NCBI GenBank assembly: GCA_002313255.1
Contig: DCBA01000103.1
Location: 1 to 6,240, forward strand
Length of the DNA: 6,240 nt
DNA from: Gammaproteobacteria bacterium UBA1119
GTDB lineage: Bacteria > Pseudomonadota > Gammaproteobacteria > Pseudomonadales > Azotimanducaceae
Reading direction: 5' to 3'
Of the stretch, positions 1 to 6,240 are shown piece by piece. Below the pieces are notes generated by a model that saw only the letters and a program-made list of their open reading frames with translations, made no database searches and was not told where the DNA came from. The stretch's first letter is position 1. Every line of letters begins with the position of its first letter. A program made the position numbers and the translations under genes.

Positions 1-194
1 TCCTCGGCGGTAATCACCGAAACTGGCAGCGCACCAGCGATCTTGGCCCCCTTGATTTGGGTCCCAACCACTATCATTTCTTCGATCGTTTCGTCTTCGG
101 TGGCGGCGAGTGCCGAGGTGTAAAGACCGGACGCAGCGGCGATCAAACCAATAGTCTTGATCGACTTCTGTAGCATCAGCTGGTAGTCGTTCAC
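1..194 (-). CDS. TonB-dependent outer-membrane receptor, N-terminal fragment
   Basis: This is the first 64 codons of a gene that continues past the left edge. Read from a GTG at 194, the protein has a short polar start with K10 and K13, a hydrophobic stretch (about residues 15-30) ending in ALA-A, and then an acidic segment leading into IEEMIVVG (37-44). This is a signal peptide followed by a TonB-box region. Residues 45-63 (TQIKGAKI...LPVSVITA) match the usual start of the plug domain in proteobacterial TonB-dependent receptors. These proteins use TonB/ExbBD energy to import bulky substrates through an outer-membrane barrel. The GTG start is chosen because a purine-rich Shine-Dalgarno (plus-strand complement 199-209) lies 4 bases upstream. 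The ATG at 176 would keep the signal peptide but sits too far from it. In-frame stops lie further upstream. It is transcribed divergently from the esterase-permease-amidase cluster. The substrate cannot be inferred from this fragment. Confidence 0.88.
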   Translation of the reverse strand, partial: MNDYQLMLQKSIKTIGLIAAASGLYTSALAATEDETIEEMIVVGTQIKGAKIAGALPVSVITAE

Positions 195-249
195 GTAACC
201 CTCTCCCTCATCAAGCGGCTACTACGCCACTCGGTTTTGTGTGTAATAA

Positions 250-334
250 GGATATAACCAGGGGCTGGATTTTATTCTTAAATGGTTATTCCTGCATCGA
301 CATTCATAATATTGGTTAATCGGGTGTTATATCC
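250..334. repeat. Related short repeats in the receptor promoter region
   Basis: Three related words occur here: GGATATAACCA at 250-260, TGGTTATTCC at 283-292 and GTTATATCC at 326-334. The first and second form an inverted pair of 10-11 bases with one base of length difference. The first and third are an exact 9-base inverted pair. They lie 56-140 bases upstream of the receptor GTG, where an operator would be expected. They could be regulator half-sites, but the words are AT-rich and chance cannot be excluded. Confidence 0.35.
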
Positions 335-538
335 AACCTTGTTCCAGTCCGTCTCCTTCAAAGACAGGTACTCGACAAAATATAGAATACATACATAACC
401 CATTGTAATTTATCAGTATGTACTTGATTATATCGCTGTCTCCAGGAAACTCTACGATACAGAATGCACAGTCGAAAATTTCAAGTAGATCGGTAGGAGT
501 TGGCAAATTGGCGTTCCGCACATAAATTGATGGCCGCA

Positions 539-544
539 TATAAT
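539..544 (+). promoter_or_regulatory. Candidate -10 box for the esterase operon
   Basis: A perfect TATAAT lies 20 bases before the esterase ATG. Transcription would start near 551, leaving a leader of about 14 bases that contains only the ribosome-binding site. No good -35 hexamer is seen at the usual 16-18 base distance; the best, TCCGCA at 515-520, matches 3 of 6. If the box is used, it may depend on an activator. Confidence 0.4.
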
Positions 545-564
545 CGACCGTTATCGGAGGAACA

Positions 565-1680
565 ATGCATCGAATGAAGCTATTGCTCATTATCGCACTA
601 GGCCACTCCATCAGTGCTTGCGTAGGGGTGGAGGACAACAACACGACAATCGAAAGGGTTGTTACTCAACTACACGACGTTGTATCGAAATCCCGAGGTG
701 GCACGGTTCCAGTCTCGGTTCTGTTACCGCCCAACTTCGACAAACGCGACACCGCATTACCCTTGCTTATCCATCTACACGGAGGCGGCGGTGACAGGAA
801 TACGCTAATTTCGTTAGCAAAAAATTACGCTGATATGTTTGAACGTGGCGTCCTTCCCCCCATGGTCGTCGTGTCGTTTTCCGGTGGACCGACGAGCTTT
901 TACTACGGGACATGGGAACAGTTTGTTGTCGACGAGCTGCCCAGCTGGGCTAGCGAAACATTTGGTGCGCTATCAGATCCGGAGCACTTGACCATGACCG
1001 GTATTTCCATGGGCGGTTACGGCTCGCTCAAGATTGGGCTCAAGTTTCCCGAGCGCTTTAAAGCCATCGCCCCGATGGAGCCAGCGATTATGCCTGTGCT
1101 GGAATGGCCAGAACCTAACCGGCGCAATTCGTGGTGGCTCGCGAAGGAATTCGCTGAAGAGGTGTGGGGGGCCCCTTTCGACCCCAGCAAATTCTTGGCC
1201 GATAATCCTGCGAATATCGCCGTAGCTAACGCCGATAAAATTCGAGCAAGTGGCCTCGATATTTACCTTGAAGTCGGCGATCAGGATTTTATCCAATTAC
1301 ACGACGGGGCGGAATTCTTGCACCGTGTGCTCTGGGACCTCGATATTCAGCATGAATATCACCTGGTCCGATGGGCTGACCATGTGGGACGAAGTTTGGA
1401 AGAAAGAATCATCGAGGCTCATGCGTTTCTAGCGGCTTCTCTTGACGGTGGTAAAACGGAACCGGTTGATCTTCCGCTCAATGAACGCGAACGTGCCTTC
1501 GCCGATTACCAATTTAGTGGCGCGAGATTTCGCGGTGAACCCGAGCCCGACTATAACCTCCTCGAATCCGGTGACAGAGCACCTTCGGTACACGCGGCGC
1601 TATGGAAACCACTGAAGGACCTGGCTGCCGATGATCCGGCGATGAAACGTGCGTACGGGGAACTGCCAGATACCAAGTAG
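565..1680 (+). CDS. Lipoprotein esterase of the alpha/beta-hydrolase fold (esterase D / FrmB-like)
   Basis: This is a 371-residue putative esterase. The N-terminus is a lipoprotein signal: K5, a hydrophobic stretch at 6-12 and the lipobox ISAC, with C19 as the lipidation site. Residue +2 is Val rather than Asp, so outer-membrane placement is likely by the E. coli sorting rule. The hydrolase domain covers about 45-290. It shows the HGGGG oxyanion loop (72-76), the nucleophile elbow GISMGGYG with S148, an acid residue in GDQDF (D239 or D241) and a histidine in WADHVG (H273). This is a complete Ser-Asp-His triad of the esterase D type (PF00756-like), predicted to cleave carboxylic esters. About 75 residues follow the domain; they are charged and of no recognised family. 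ATG 565 is chosen because GGAGG (556-560) lies 4 bases upstream; ATG 574 is less well placed. It is the first gene of a probable operon with the permease and amidase. The natural substrate is unknown, and peptidase or acyltransferase activity is possible in this fold. Confidence 0.88.
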   Translation: MHRMKLLLIIALGHSISACVGVEDNNTTIERVVTQLHDVVSKSRGGTVPVSVLLPPNFDKRDTALPLLIHLHGGGGDRNTLISLAKNYADMFERGVLPPMVVVSFSGGPTSFYYGTWEQFVVDELPSWASETFGALSDPEHLTMTGISMGGYGSLKIGLKFPERFKAIAPMEPAIMPVLEWPEPNRRNSWWLAKEFAEEVWGAPFDPSKFLADNPANIAVANADKIRASGLDIYLEVGDQDFIQLHDGAEFLHRVLWDLDIQHEYHLVRWADHVGRSLEERIIEAHAFLAASLDGGKTEPVDLPLNERERAFADYQFSGARFRGEPEPDYNLLESGDRAPSVHAALWKPLKDLAADDPAMKRAYGELPDTK

Positions 1681-1711
1681 ACAACGGCCTAAGGGACAGA
1701 CAATCGATTCG

Positions 1712-1730
1712 CCCGTGTATAACACGAGGG
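1712..1730 (+). promoter_or_regulatory. Hairpin overlapping the permease ribosome-binding site
   Basis: CCCGTGT (1712-1718) can pair across an ATA loop with ACAC-G-(A)-GG (1722-1729), giving seven base pairs with one bulged A. The 3' arm covers most of the GAGGG (1726-1730) that serves as Shine-Dalgarno for the CTG at 1735. The fold could lower translation of the permease until ribosomes arrive from the esterase stop 54 bases upstream. The structure is small and its function is inferred. Confidence 0.35.
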
Positions 1731-1734
1731 TCCG

Positions 1735-3018
1735 CTGAAGAAGGATCCTACATCGTCGCTCGCCCGAGGCATCTCGCGCTGGTCACTCATCGCCTTACTG
1801 ATCAACCTATTTATCGGCGCTGGAATCTTTGGTCTTCCGTCACGTGCCTTCGCGCTCGCTGGCAGTTATAGCTTACTGGCACTCGTGATCTGCGGCGGCT
1901 TGATTGGGTTGATCGTTCTGTGCTTCCTTGAAGTTGGCTCCCGCTTTCCGGGGACCGGGGGGCCGTATCTTTATGCTCACAAAGCGTTCGGCCGAGTCAT
2001 TGGTTTTCACGTGGGTTGGCTGCTTTGGCTGACTCGGATTACCTCGTTCGCAATCATTTGCGACATCCTACTTTCGTACCTCAGTGTATTTTGGCCGACC
2101 GTCAACGAAGGGTTCTCGCGGGTTTTCTTGGTGACCCTCATCGTGATCGTTCTAACGGCAATTAACTACCTGGGGGTTCGGCATGCAGCACGCATGAGTA
2201 ATATCTTCGCAATCTTGAAAATGTTACCGCTTGCGCTTTTCGTGCTCGTCGGTATTTGGTTTATCGAACCCGGTAATTTTGAATTTCAACCGGCGCCAGA
2301 TACCAACACCCTCGCTTTAGCCGTCATGGTTCTGATCTTTGCATTCAGCGGTTTTGAAGTCGCAACCATTAACGCGGGCGAAGTACAGAATCCCGCGAAA
2401 GCATTTCCCTACGCTCTGTTTTTTACTGTGACGCTCGTCTTAGTGTTCTATTTAGCCATTCAAATTGTCGCGATCGGTACGCTGCCTTCTTTGGCAACAT
2501 CCACCCGTCCATTGGCCGACGCAGCCACCGCATTCGTTGGACCAATCGGCGCCATGGTAATCGTGGTAGGAGCGATTATATCGACGTCGGGTACTCTTAA
2601 CGCGGGACTTTTGGGTGGCTCGCGCCTCCCCTACGCGATGGCTGGTGCAAATCAAGCGCCCCTGTTTTTGACTCGCACTCATGCTCGATACCATACGCCC
2701 ACGCGTTCTCTGATGATGACGGCGGTCGCATGTTGGCTCGCGTGCCTGACCTTCAATTTTGTCGAAGCTCTGACGATCAATAGTGTCATCCGCTTAATCA
2801 CCTACGCGATTGTTTGCGCGGCTTTACCGGTACTGCGTCGCCGTCCAGACGCTAGCCCCGCGAATTACATCGTGCGAGCGGGTCCGTGGGCGTCCGGTGG
2901 CGCGATTTTGTTATGTGCTTGGCTCCTAACTCGCGTTAGCGTGACCGAGGTACTGCAGGTATTCGGGGCAATTGCAGTTGGCTGCATTTTGTACGTGATT
3001 GTTGTGATTCGAAGATAG
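1735..3018 (+). CDS. APC-superfamily amino acid/amine permease, probable CTG start
   Basis: This is a 427-residue inner-membrane transporter of the amino acid-polyamine-organocation superfamily, with about 12 hydrophobic helices. Such carriers import amino acids or amines with H+ or Na+. TM1 carries the substrate-binding motif IGAGIFG (27-33). GGPYLYA (75-81) follows TM2, and TM6 reads FAFSGFE (202-208) followed by E216 and N219-P220, a classic APC pattern. The C-terminus is short and ends IRR. The start is the difficulty. An in-frame TAA lies at 1720-1722 and there is no in-frame ATG, GTG or TTG before GTG 1885 (residue 51). Starting at 1885 would delete TM1 and its motif. CTG 1735 gives a typical basic N-terminus (MKKDP) and lies 4 bases after GAGGG, so it is preferred. 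A point mutation of an ATG, or a sequence error, would look the same. Family assignment is firm; the substrate is unknown. Confidence 0.85.
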   Translation: MKKDPTSSLARGISRWSLIALLINLFIGAGIFGLPSRAFALAGSYSLLALVICGGLIGLIVLCFLEVGSRFPGTGGPYLYAHKAFGRVIGFHVGWLLWLTRITSFAIICDILLSYLSVFWPTVNEGFSRVFLVTLIVIVLTAINYLGVRHAARMSNIFAILKMLPLALFVLVGIWFIEPGNFEFQPAPDTNTLALAVMVLIFAFSGFEVATINAGEVQNPAKAFPYALFFTVTLVLVFYLAIQIVAIGTLPSLATSTRPLADAATAFVGPIGAMVIVVGAIISTSGTLNAGLLGGSRLPYAMAGANQAPLFLTRTHARYHTPTRSLMMTAVACWLACLTFNFVEALTINSVIRLITYAIVCAALPVLRRRPDASPANYIVRAGPWASGGAILLCAWLLTRVSVTEVLQVFGAIAVGCILYVIVVIRR

Positions 3019-3067
3019 TGGTGTGACAGCTCACTCCAAGGGGCGTAGCTTTATGGGTGTTTTGGAC

Positions 3068-3073
3068 AAGGGG
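3068..3073 (+). promoter_or_regulatory. Ribosome-binding site that sets the amidase start
   Basis: AAGGGG lies 10 bases before ATG 3084. The alternative in-frame GTG at 3057 has only a distant G-rich stretch and would add nine residues in front of the signal peptide. The site therefore favours 3084. Confidence 0.5.
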
Positions 3074-3083
3074 TACAGATCTG

Positions 3084-4619
3084 ATGGGAGCATGGTCCAG
3101 TGCGTCGTATCGTACGGCCATAGCCTTTGTCTTGGTACTGTCATCTGTTCACCTCCTAGCCGATACCCTTGAGAGATCAGTGTTAGACCAGTCAATTGAA
3201 GAGCTTCAGGCCCAACTGCAGGCAGGCACGCTTTCGTCGGTGGATCTGGTCCGTTGGTACCAGGACCGAATCGATCGGTACGACCAAAAAGGACCGGCAA
3301 TTAATGCGATCCAACACGCCAACCCGAACGCGAGTCAGCTCGCCCAAGCCTTAGACGAAGAACGTCGGATTTCGGGGCCACGGTCGCTCTTGCACGGAAT
3401 TCCTGTGCTGATCAAAGACAACTACGAAACGCGCGGCATGCCAACCACCGCCGGCTCGATTTTATTTGAGGGCCATGCGCCGGATAGAGACGCGACTCAA
3501 GTAGAACGCCTGAAAAAAGCCGGGGCAATTATTCTGGCTAAAACAACGATGCATGAATTCGCATACGGCTGGACGACTGAAGGTTCAGCGTTCGGGGCGA
3601 CTAAGAATCCGTATGGACTTACGCGTCACCCGGGCGGTTCGAGTGGTGGGACAGGCGCGGGCATCGCGGCTAATTTTGCGGTTGTTGGTATGGGGAGTGA
3701 TACCTGCGGCTCGATCCGGGTACCGTCAGCTCATAACAATCTCGTCGGTCTCAGGGGGACGCAGGGACTAAGTAGTCGATTCGGAATCGTGCCGTTATCG
3801 AGTACGCAAGATATCGGTGGCCCATTGGCCCGAAGTGTTCGGGATCTTGCGATCACCTTGGATGTTACCGTCGGATTTGATCGGAACGACCCGCAAACCG
3901 CAGCGTCCGTTGGCAAAATCCCTGCGAGTTATTACGCGGCGTTGACGACGCTGGACCCGTCGACGCTTCGACTAGGGGTCTTGGTGGACCGGTTCGGTAC
4001 CGAACCCGAGGAGATCGAACTTGGCAATCGGATCAAGGCATTATTGGGAAAACTTCAAGCGGAAGGCGCTAACGTTATCGAAGTCGCGGACCCGCAGGTA
4101 TACGCGAGTCTTGTGGAAACCCCCTTTTTTGTTTCTGAATTCGACTTCAGGAAAGACATGACGGCGTATTTAGCAGCCAATCCGTCACTTGGGTTTTCTT
4201 CACTCAAAGCGTTATTGGACGATCCACGGATTGTTACCAACGTCGCCAGTCTGCTCAGACCGCTCCTAGGACCAGCCCATGAATCGGAACTCACGTATTT
4301 ACAACAACGTGCTCAGCGTATGACGACGCGAGGGGCTCTTTTAACGTTGATGCATGAACATCGTCTCGACGCGCTCGTCTATCCCACCGCAACCCGAGAA
4401 GCTGTAGAGATTGGCGGGCAACATACTCACTTCAACTGCCAATTGGCGGCCAATTCCGGACTCCCCGCGATTTCGGTCCCGGCGGGATTCGGTGCGCATG
4501 GAATGCCCATTGCTATCGAGTTCTTAGCTGAAAGTTGGAGCGAACAGAAATTATTGAACCTCGCCTTGACGGTCGAAACGCTATCGCCGGCCCGCGTGCC
4601 ACCCTCATTTACGCCGTAA
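3084..4619 (+). CDS. Exported amidase-signature family hydrolase
   Basis: This is a 511-residue amidase-signature enzyme, close to the usual family length. The N-terminus is a Sec signal peptide: R10, a hydrophobic core at 12-25 and probable cleavage after HLLA (A26), so it should act in the periplasm. The mature part carries the complete Ser-cisSer-Lys triad: K111 in PVLIKDN, S186 in GGSSGG and nucleophile S210 in GSIRVP. The spacing K-75-S-24-S equals that of fatty acid amide hydrolase, as I recall its K142/S217/S241 numbering. The family hydrolyses C-N amide bonds in substrates from simple amides to N-acyl amines. Export, and the absence of GatB or GatC partners nearby, argues against a role in Gln-tRNA formation. 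The residue two before the nucleophile is Cys (DTCGS) where many members have Gly. It follows the permease by 65 bases and is probably in the same operon. The substrate is unknown. Confidence 0.9.
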   Translation: MGAWSSASYRTAIAFVLVLSSVHLLADTLERSVLDQSIEELQAQLQAGTLSSVDLVRWYQDRIDRYDQKGPAINAIQHANPNASQLAQALDEERRISGPRSLLHGIPVLIKDNYETRGMPTTAGSILFEGHAPDRDATQVERLKKAGAIILAKTTMHEFAYGWTTEGSAFGATKNPYGLTRHPGGSSGGTGAGIAANFAVVGMGSDTCGSIRVPSAHNNLVGLRGTQGLSSRFGIVPLSSTQDIGGPLARSVRDLAITLDVTVGFDRNDPQTAASVGKIPASYYAALTTLDPSTLRLGVLVDRFGTEPEEIELGNRIKALLGKLQAEGANVIEVADPQVYASLVETPFFVSEFDFRKDMTAYLAANPSLGFSSLKALLDDPRIVTNVASLLRPLLGPAHESELTYLQQRAQRMTTRGALLTLMHEHRLDALVYPTATREAVEIGGQHTHFNCQLAANSGLPAISVPAGFGAHGMPIAIEFLAESWSEQKLLNLALTVETLSPARVPPSFTP

Positions 4620-4729
4620 TCGTAACTGTCCGGGACGATAGTTTCGCACTGATCGAAAGGTCAGGCCCGATAAGATCCATGATTAGGATTCACCGATCAG
4701 AGCGTACGACATCAATAACCGCGTTTCGC
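4620..4729. other. Convergent intergenic gap
   Basis: These 110 bases lie between two converging stop codons. A bidirectional terminator would be expected, but no GC-rich stem with a T-run is visible. The only symmetry is the 7-base pair CTGATCG (4649-4655) and CGATCAG (4694-4700) with a 38-base loop, plus a 5-bp TTTCG/CGAAA hairpin at 4642-4658. Both are weak. No gene was seen. Confidence 0.6.
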
Positions 4730-6178
4730 TCAAGGACCAGAGGCAGCTAACTCAGCGCTGACTTCGTCCGCTATTCGAGTACCCTTAAAAAAATCGGAAT
4801 TTGTTCCGGCATATAACTGCACAGAAAAACTGAAGGCAAAATTACGGAAATCTTCTTCGGTAATCAGCTCATGCTCCAATTGTTCGTACGCTTCGGCCGC
4901 TGCGTGTCCCATATCAAGCACATCCCAATGTCCAAGATCGAAGCTCATGATGGCTCGAACTTGTTCACCCAACGGATTGGCCTTTCGATTGAACGCCGTG
5001 CACGCCAGCGGGTCGTCGGATTCACACCCGAAATAAAAATTAGGGATGAAACGATCCCGAATATCCTCCACTTTAACCACGCCCATGGCATCAAAATCGT
5101 CGCGCACGTCCAGGGGTATATCGTGACCCCCGACGCCCAATGTACCGGGGAGCTGTTCAAGCTTCGCGAGTGTGCGGTCATCGCCGTAACGTTCAAATAA
5201 TTCGTGTGCTTGCTTGAGGTCGATGTTCGCAGGATTTAGGTTTTCGAGACCGGCGGGATTACGCTTGTTCCACCGGCCGACAATGTCACCATACAACCGC
5301 GTGCCGTTAACCGCCCCACCTTCCAGTAATGCCACCCGCAAGTCCGGATACCGGTGCGTGACGCCGCCCATCAACAATCCTTTTGCAAGAACCTCTCCAG
5401 CTGCAGCGAAGTGGCCCATGTGGTTGTGCATGTAGTTGGAAATCGAACTCCGATCGTGAAACCCCATGCCGCCGGAATGCGCTGCCACCGGGAATCCTAG
5501 TTCGATGCACTTTGCCCAAAACGGGTCGTAATCGTGTTCACTATCAATCGATAAGTTGTCGAGCCAAAACACCTGGTTTGCTAGCTCGGGATACTCTCGG
5601 GCCACGCGCGGCACCGGACGACGGACGAACGAAGGGATCATCGCTACTTTCAAGCCCAAGCCATGAGCATGTTCGAGTTCGCGGATACCCTCTTCGGGCG
5701 TGTGCAGTGGGATCACCGCCGCTACCGTCATGCGATCCGAGAATTCAGCGTAGGATGCCGCCGCATACTCGTTGTATGCATGGCACGCTAATTGCCGATA
5801 TTCATCGTCAATCACACTATGGAATCCCAGACCCGTGGTCGGATAAAGAACGGCATAGTCCAAGCCAAAGTCATCCATTCGTGAGTGATAGAGCTTCGGC
5901 AGCATGGCGGTGCAACGATCCAACGTGTTCTTAGTTGGCAATGCCCACCAAGGAGCTCGGATCGAACGGTTATCGCGTCGCTCGTCCCAGTTCATCTGGT
6001 ACCAACCCGGGCCGGTATTCCCGCCACGCATGTTAGAGCGAAAGTCCGTGACGGCATCCTCACCGCCACTTTCCTTGATGTAATCCATCAACACTGGCGT
6101 GTACTCAACGATGTGTGAATCCCCGTCAATTAACGGGTGACTGAGGCTTGCGCGAATGCGAGCAGAAGCAGTGGTCAT
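4730..6178 (-). CDS. Amidohydrolase-2 / ACMSD-like metal-dependent hydrolase
   Basis: This is a 482-residue protein of the amidohydrolase family 2 (PF04909-like) with a predicted TIM-barrel fold. The group includes decarboxylases such as ACMSD and gamma-resorcylate decarboxylase as well as C-C and C-N hydrolases. No signal peptide is seen, so it is cytosolic. Visible motifs are DGDSH (18-22) at the end of the first strand, VAAHSGG with H234, NHMGH (252-256), LLEGG (284-288) and SFDLGHWD (412-419). H22, H234 and D414 are the likely metal ligands, by family analogy. The first position of the usual HxH is Asp (D20). Start: ATG 6178 has AAGGAA (complement of 6185-6190) 6 bases upstream. In-frame TTG codons at 6193 and 6196 lie inside the upstream gene and are not preferred. 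The start lies one base after the stop of a VOC-type gene, so the two are probably translationally coupled. The reaction, hydrolysis or decarboxylation, cannot be told from sequence. Confidence 0.88.
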   Translation of the reverse strand: MTTASARIRASLSHPLIDGDSHIVEYTPVLMDYIKESGGEDAVTDFRSNMRGGNTGPGWYQMNWDERRDNRSIRAPWWALPTKNTLDRCTAMLPKLYHSRMDDFGLDYAVLYPTTGLGFHSVIDDEYRQLACHAYNEYAAASYAEFSDRMTVAAVIPLHTPEEGIRELEHAHGLGLKVAMIPSFVRRPVPRVAREYPELANQVFWLDNLSIDSEHDYDPFWAKCIELGFPVAAHSGGMGFHDRSSISNYMHNHMGHFAAAGEVLAKGLLMGGVTHRYPDLRVALLEGGAVNGTRLYGDIVGRWNKRNPAGLENLNPANIDLKQAHELFERYGDDRTLAKLEQLPGTLGVGGHDIPLDVRDDFDAMGVVKVEDIRDRFIPNFYFGCESDDPLACTAFNRKANPLGEQVRAIMSFDLGHWDVLDMGHAAAEAYEQLEHELITEEDFRNFAFSFSVQLYAGTNSDFFKGTRIADEVSAELAASGP

Positions 6179-6179
6179 A

Positions 6180-6240
6180 TCAATTTCCTTCAACAAGTTC
6201 CAAGATCGTTCCGTCGGGATCCTTAAAGCACACGAAGCGG
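6180..6240 (-). CDS. VOC/glyoxalase-fold protein, C-terminal fragment
   Basis: Only the last 19 residues and the TGA stop (6182-6180) are inside the window. They read RFVCFKDPDGTILELVEGN. The pattern F-x-DPDG-x-x-x-E-L is the final strand of the vicinal oxygen chelate fold (glyoxalase I, extradiol dioxygenases, bleomycin-resistance proteins). The Glu before L-V is usually a metal ligand. The gene precedes the amidohydrolase with one intervening base (TGA-T-ATG), so the two share a transcript. Which VOC enzyme it is (dioxygenase, lyase, epimerase or other) cannot be decided from this tail. Confidence 0.8.
   Translation of the reverse strand, partial: RFVCFKDPDGTILELVEGN

Larger units (their letters stand above)
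195..564. other. Divergent intergenic region, no gene seen
   Basis: These 370 bases separate the divergent receptor and esterase starts. About 240-430 is distinctly richer in A+T than the flanking genes, as expected for a promoter region. The only long reading frame across it, on the minus strand, runs into the start of the esterase, has no recognisable protein character and was not called. The region must hold promoters for both directions. The best-supported elements are the repeats at 250-334 and the -10-like hexamer at 539-544. No riboswitch or RNA gene was recognised. Confidence 0.7.

Noticed and set aside
388..422. TACATAC/GTATGTA inverted repeat
   Set aside because: It is a 7-base simple-sequence match with a 21-base loop in AT-rich DNA and is likely to arise by chance.
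327..644. Minus-strand 105-residue reading frame over the divergent intergenic region
   Set aside because: It has no ribosome-binding site or domain character that I recognise, and it overlaps the well-supported start and signal peptide of the esterase on the other strand.
3057..3083. Upstream GTG start for the amidase
   Set aside because: It has a poorly placed ribosome-binding site and adds nine residues before an otherwise normal signal peptide; ATG 3084 with AAGGGG is better.
4642..4700. Possible terminator in the convergent gap
   Set aside because: The stems are only 5-7 bases, one has a 38-base loop, and neither is followed by a T-run in either direction.
5383..5934. Plus-strand 183-residue reading frame inside the amidohydrolase
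   Set aside because: It lies antisense to a strongly supported gene and its Arg/Pro/Ser/Cys-rich composition is typical of a shadow frame.
6179..6196. TTG starts extending the amidohydrolase by five or six residues
   Set aside because: They lie within the VOC coding end without their own ribosome-binding site, while ATG 6178 has AAGGAA at good spacing.

Overview
The window reads as a piece of a Gram-negative, proteobacterial genome, most likely a gammaproteobacterium. The evidence is a TonB-dependent receptor N-terminus of the proteobacterial type, a lipobox-bearing esterase, a Sec-exported amidase and Shine-Dalgarno-led genes. The lineage is inferred from protein style only. No rRNA, tRNA, insertion sequence, integrase or CRISPR array was found.

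Layout: (1) 1-194, minus strand: the first 64 codons of a TonB-dependent outer-membrane receptor that runs off the left edge. (2) 195-564: a 370-base divergent intergenic region, partly AT-rich, with related short repeats and a candidate -10 box just ahead of the next gene. (3) 565-4619, plus strand: three genes with short gaps (54 and 65 bases), probably one operon. They are a lipoprotein alpha/beta-hydrolase esterase, an APC-superfamily permease and an exported amidase-signature hydrolase. (4) 4620-4729: a 110-base convergent gap without a convincing terminator. (5) 4730-6240, minus strand: a cytosolic amidohydrolase-2 (ACMSD-like) protein, preceded with only one intervening base by the 3' end of a VOC/glyoxalase-fold gene that runs off the right edge.

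The left and middle parts suggest a scavenging route. A TonB receptor could import an ester- or amide-containing molecule across the outer membrane, the lipoprotein esterase and exported amidase could cleave it on the envelope side, and the permease could take up a released amine or amino acid. The substrate cannot be read from the sequence, and the link between the divergent halves is inference. The amidohydrolase/VOC pair looks like a separate catabolic operon, of the kind seen in degradation of aromatic or cyclic compounds.

The main annotation point concerns the permease. Its conserved first membrane helix lies upstream of any ATG, GTG or TTG codon, so the gene most likely starts at a CTG (1735). 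A small hairpin sits over the ribosome-binding site of that start. A start at the first conventional codon (GTG 1885) would lose the substrate-binding TM1. No clearly unprecedented system is evident: the gene families are familiar, and the arrangement and the permease start are the notable features.
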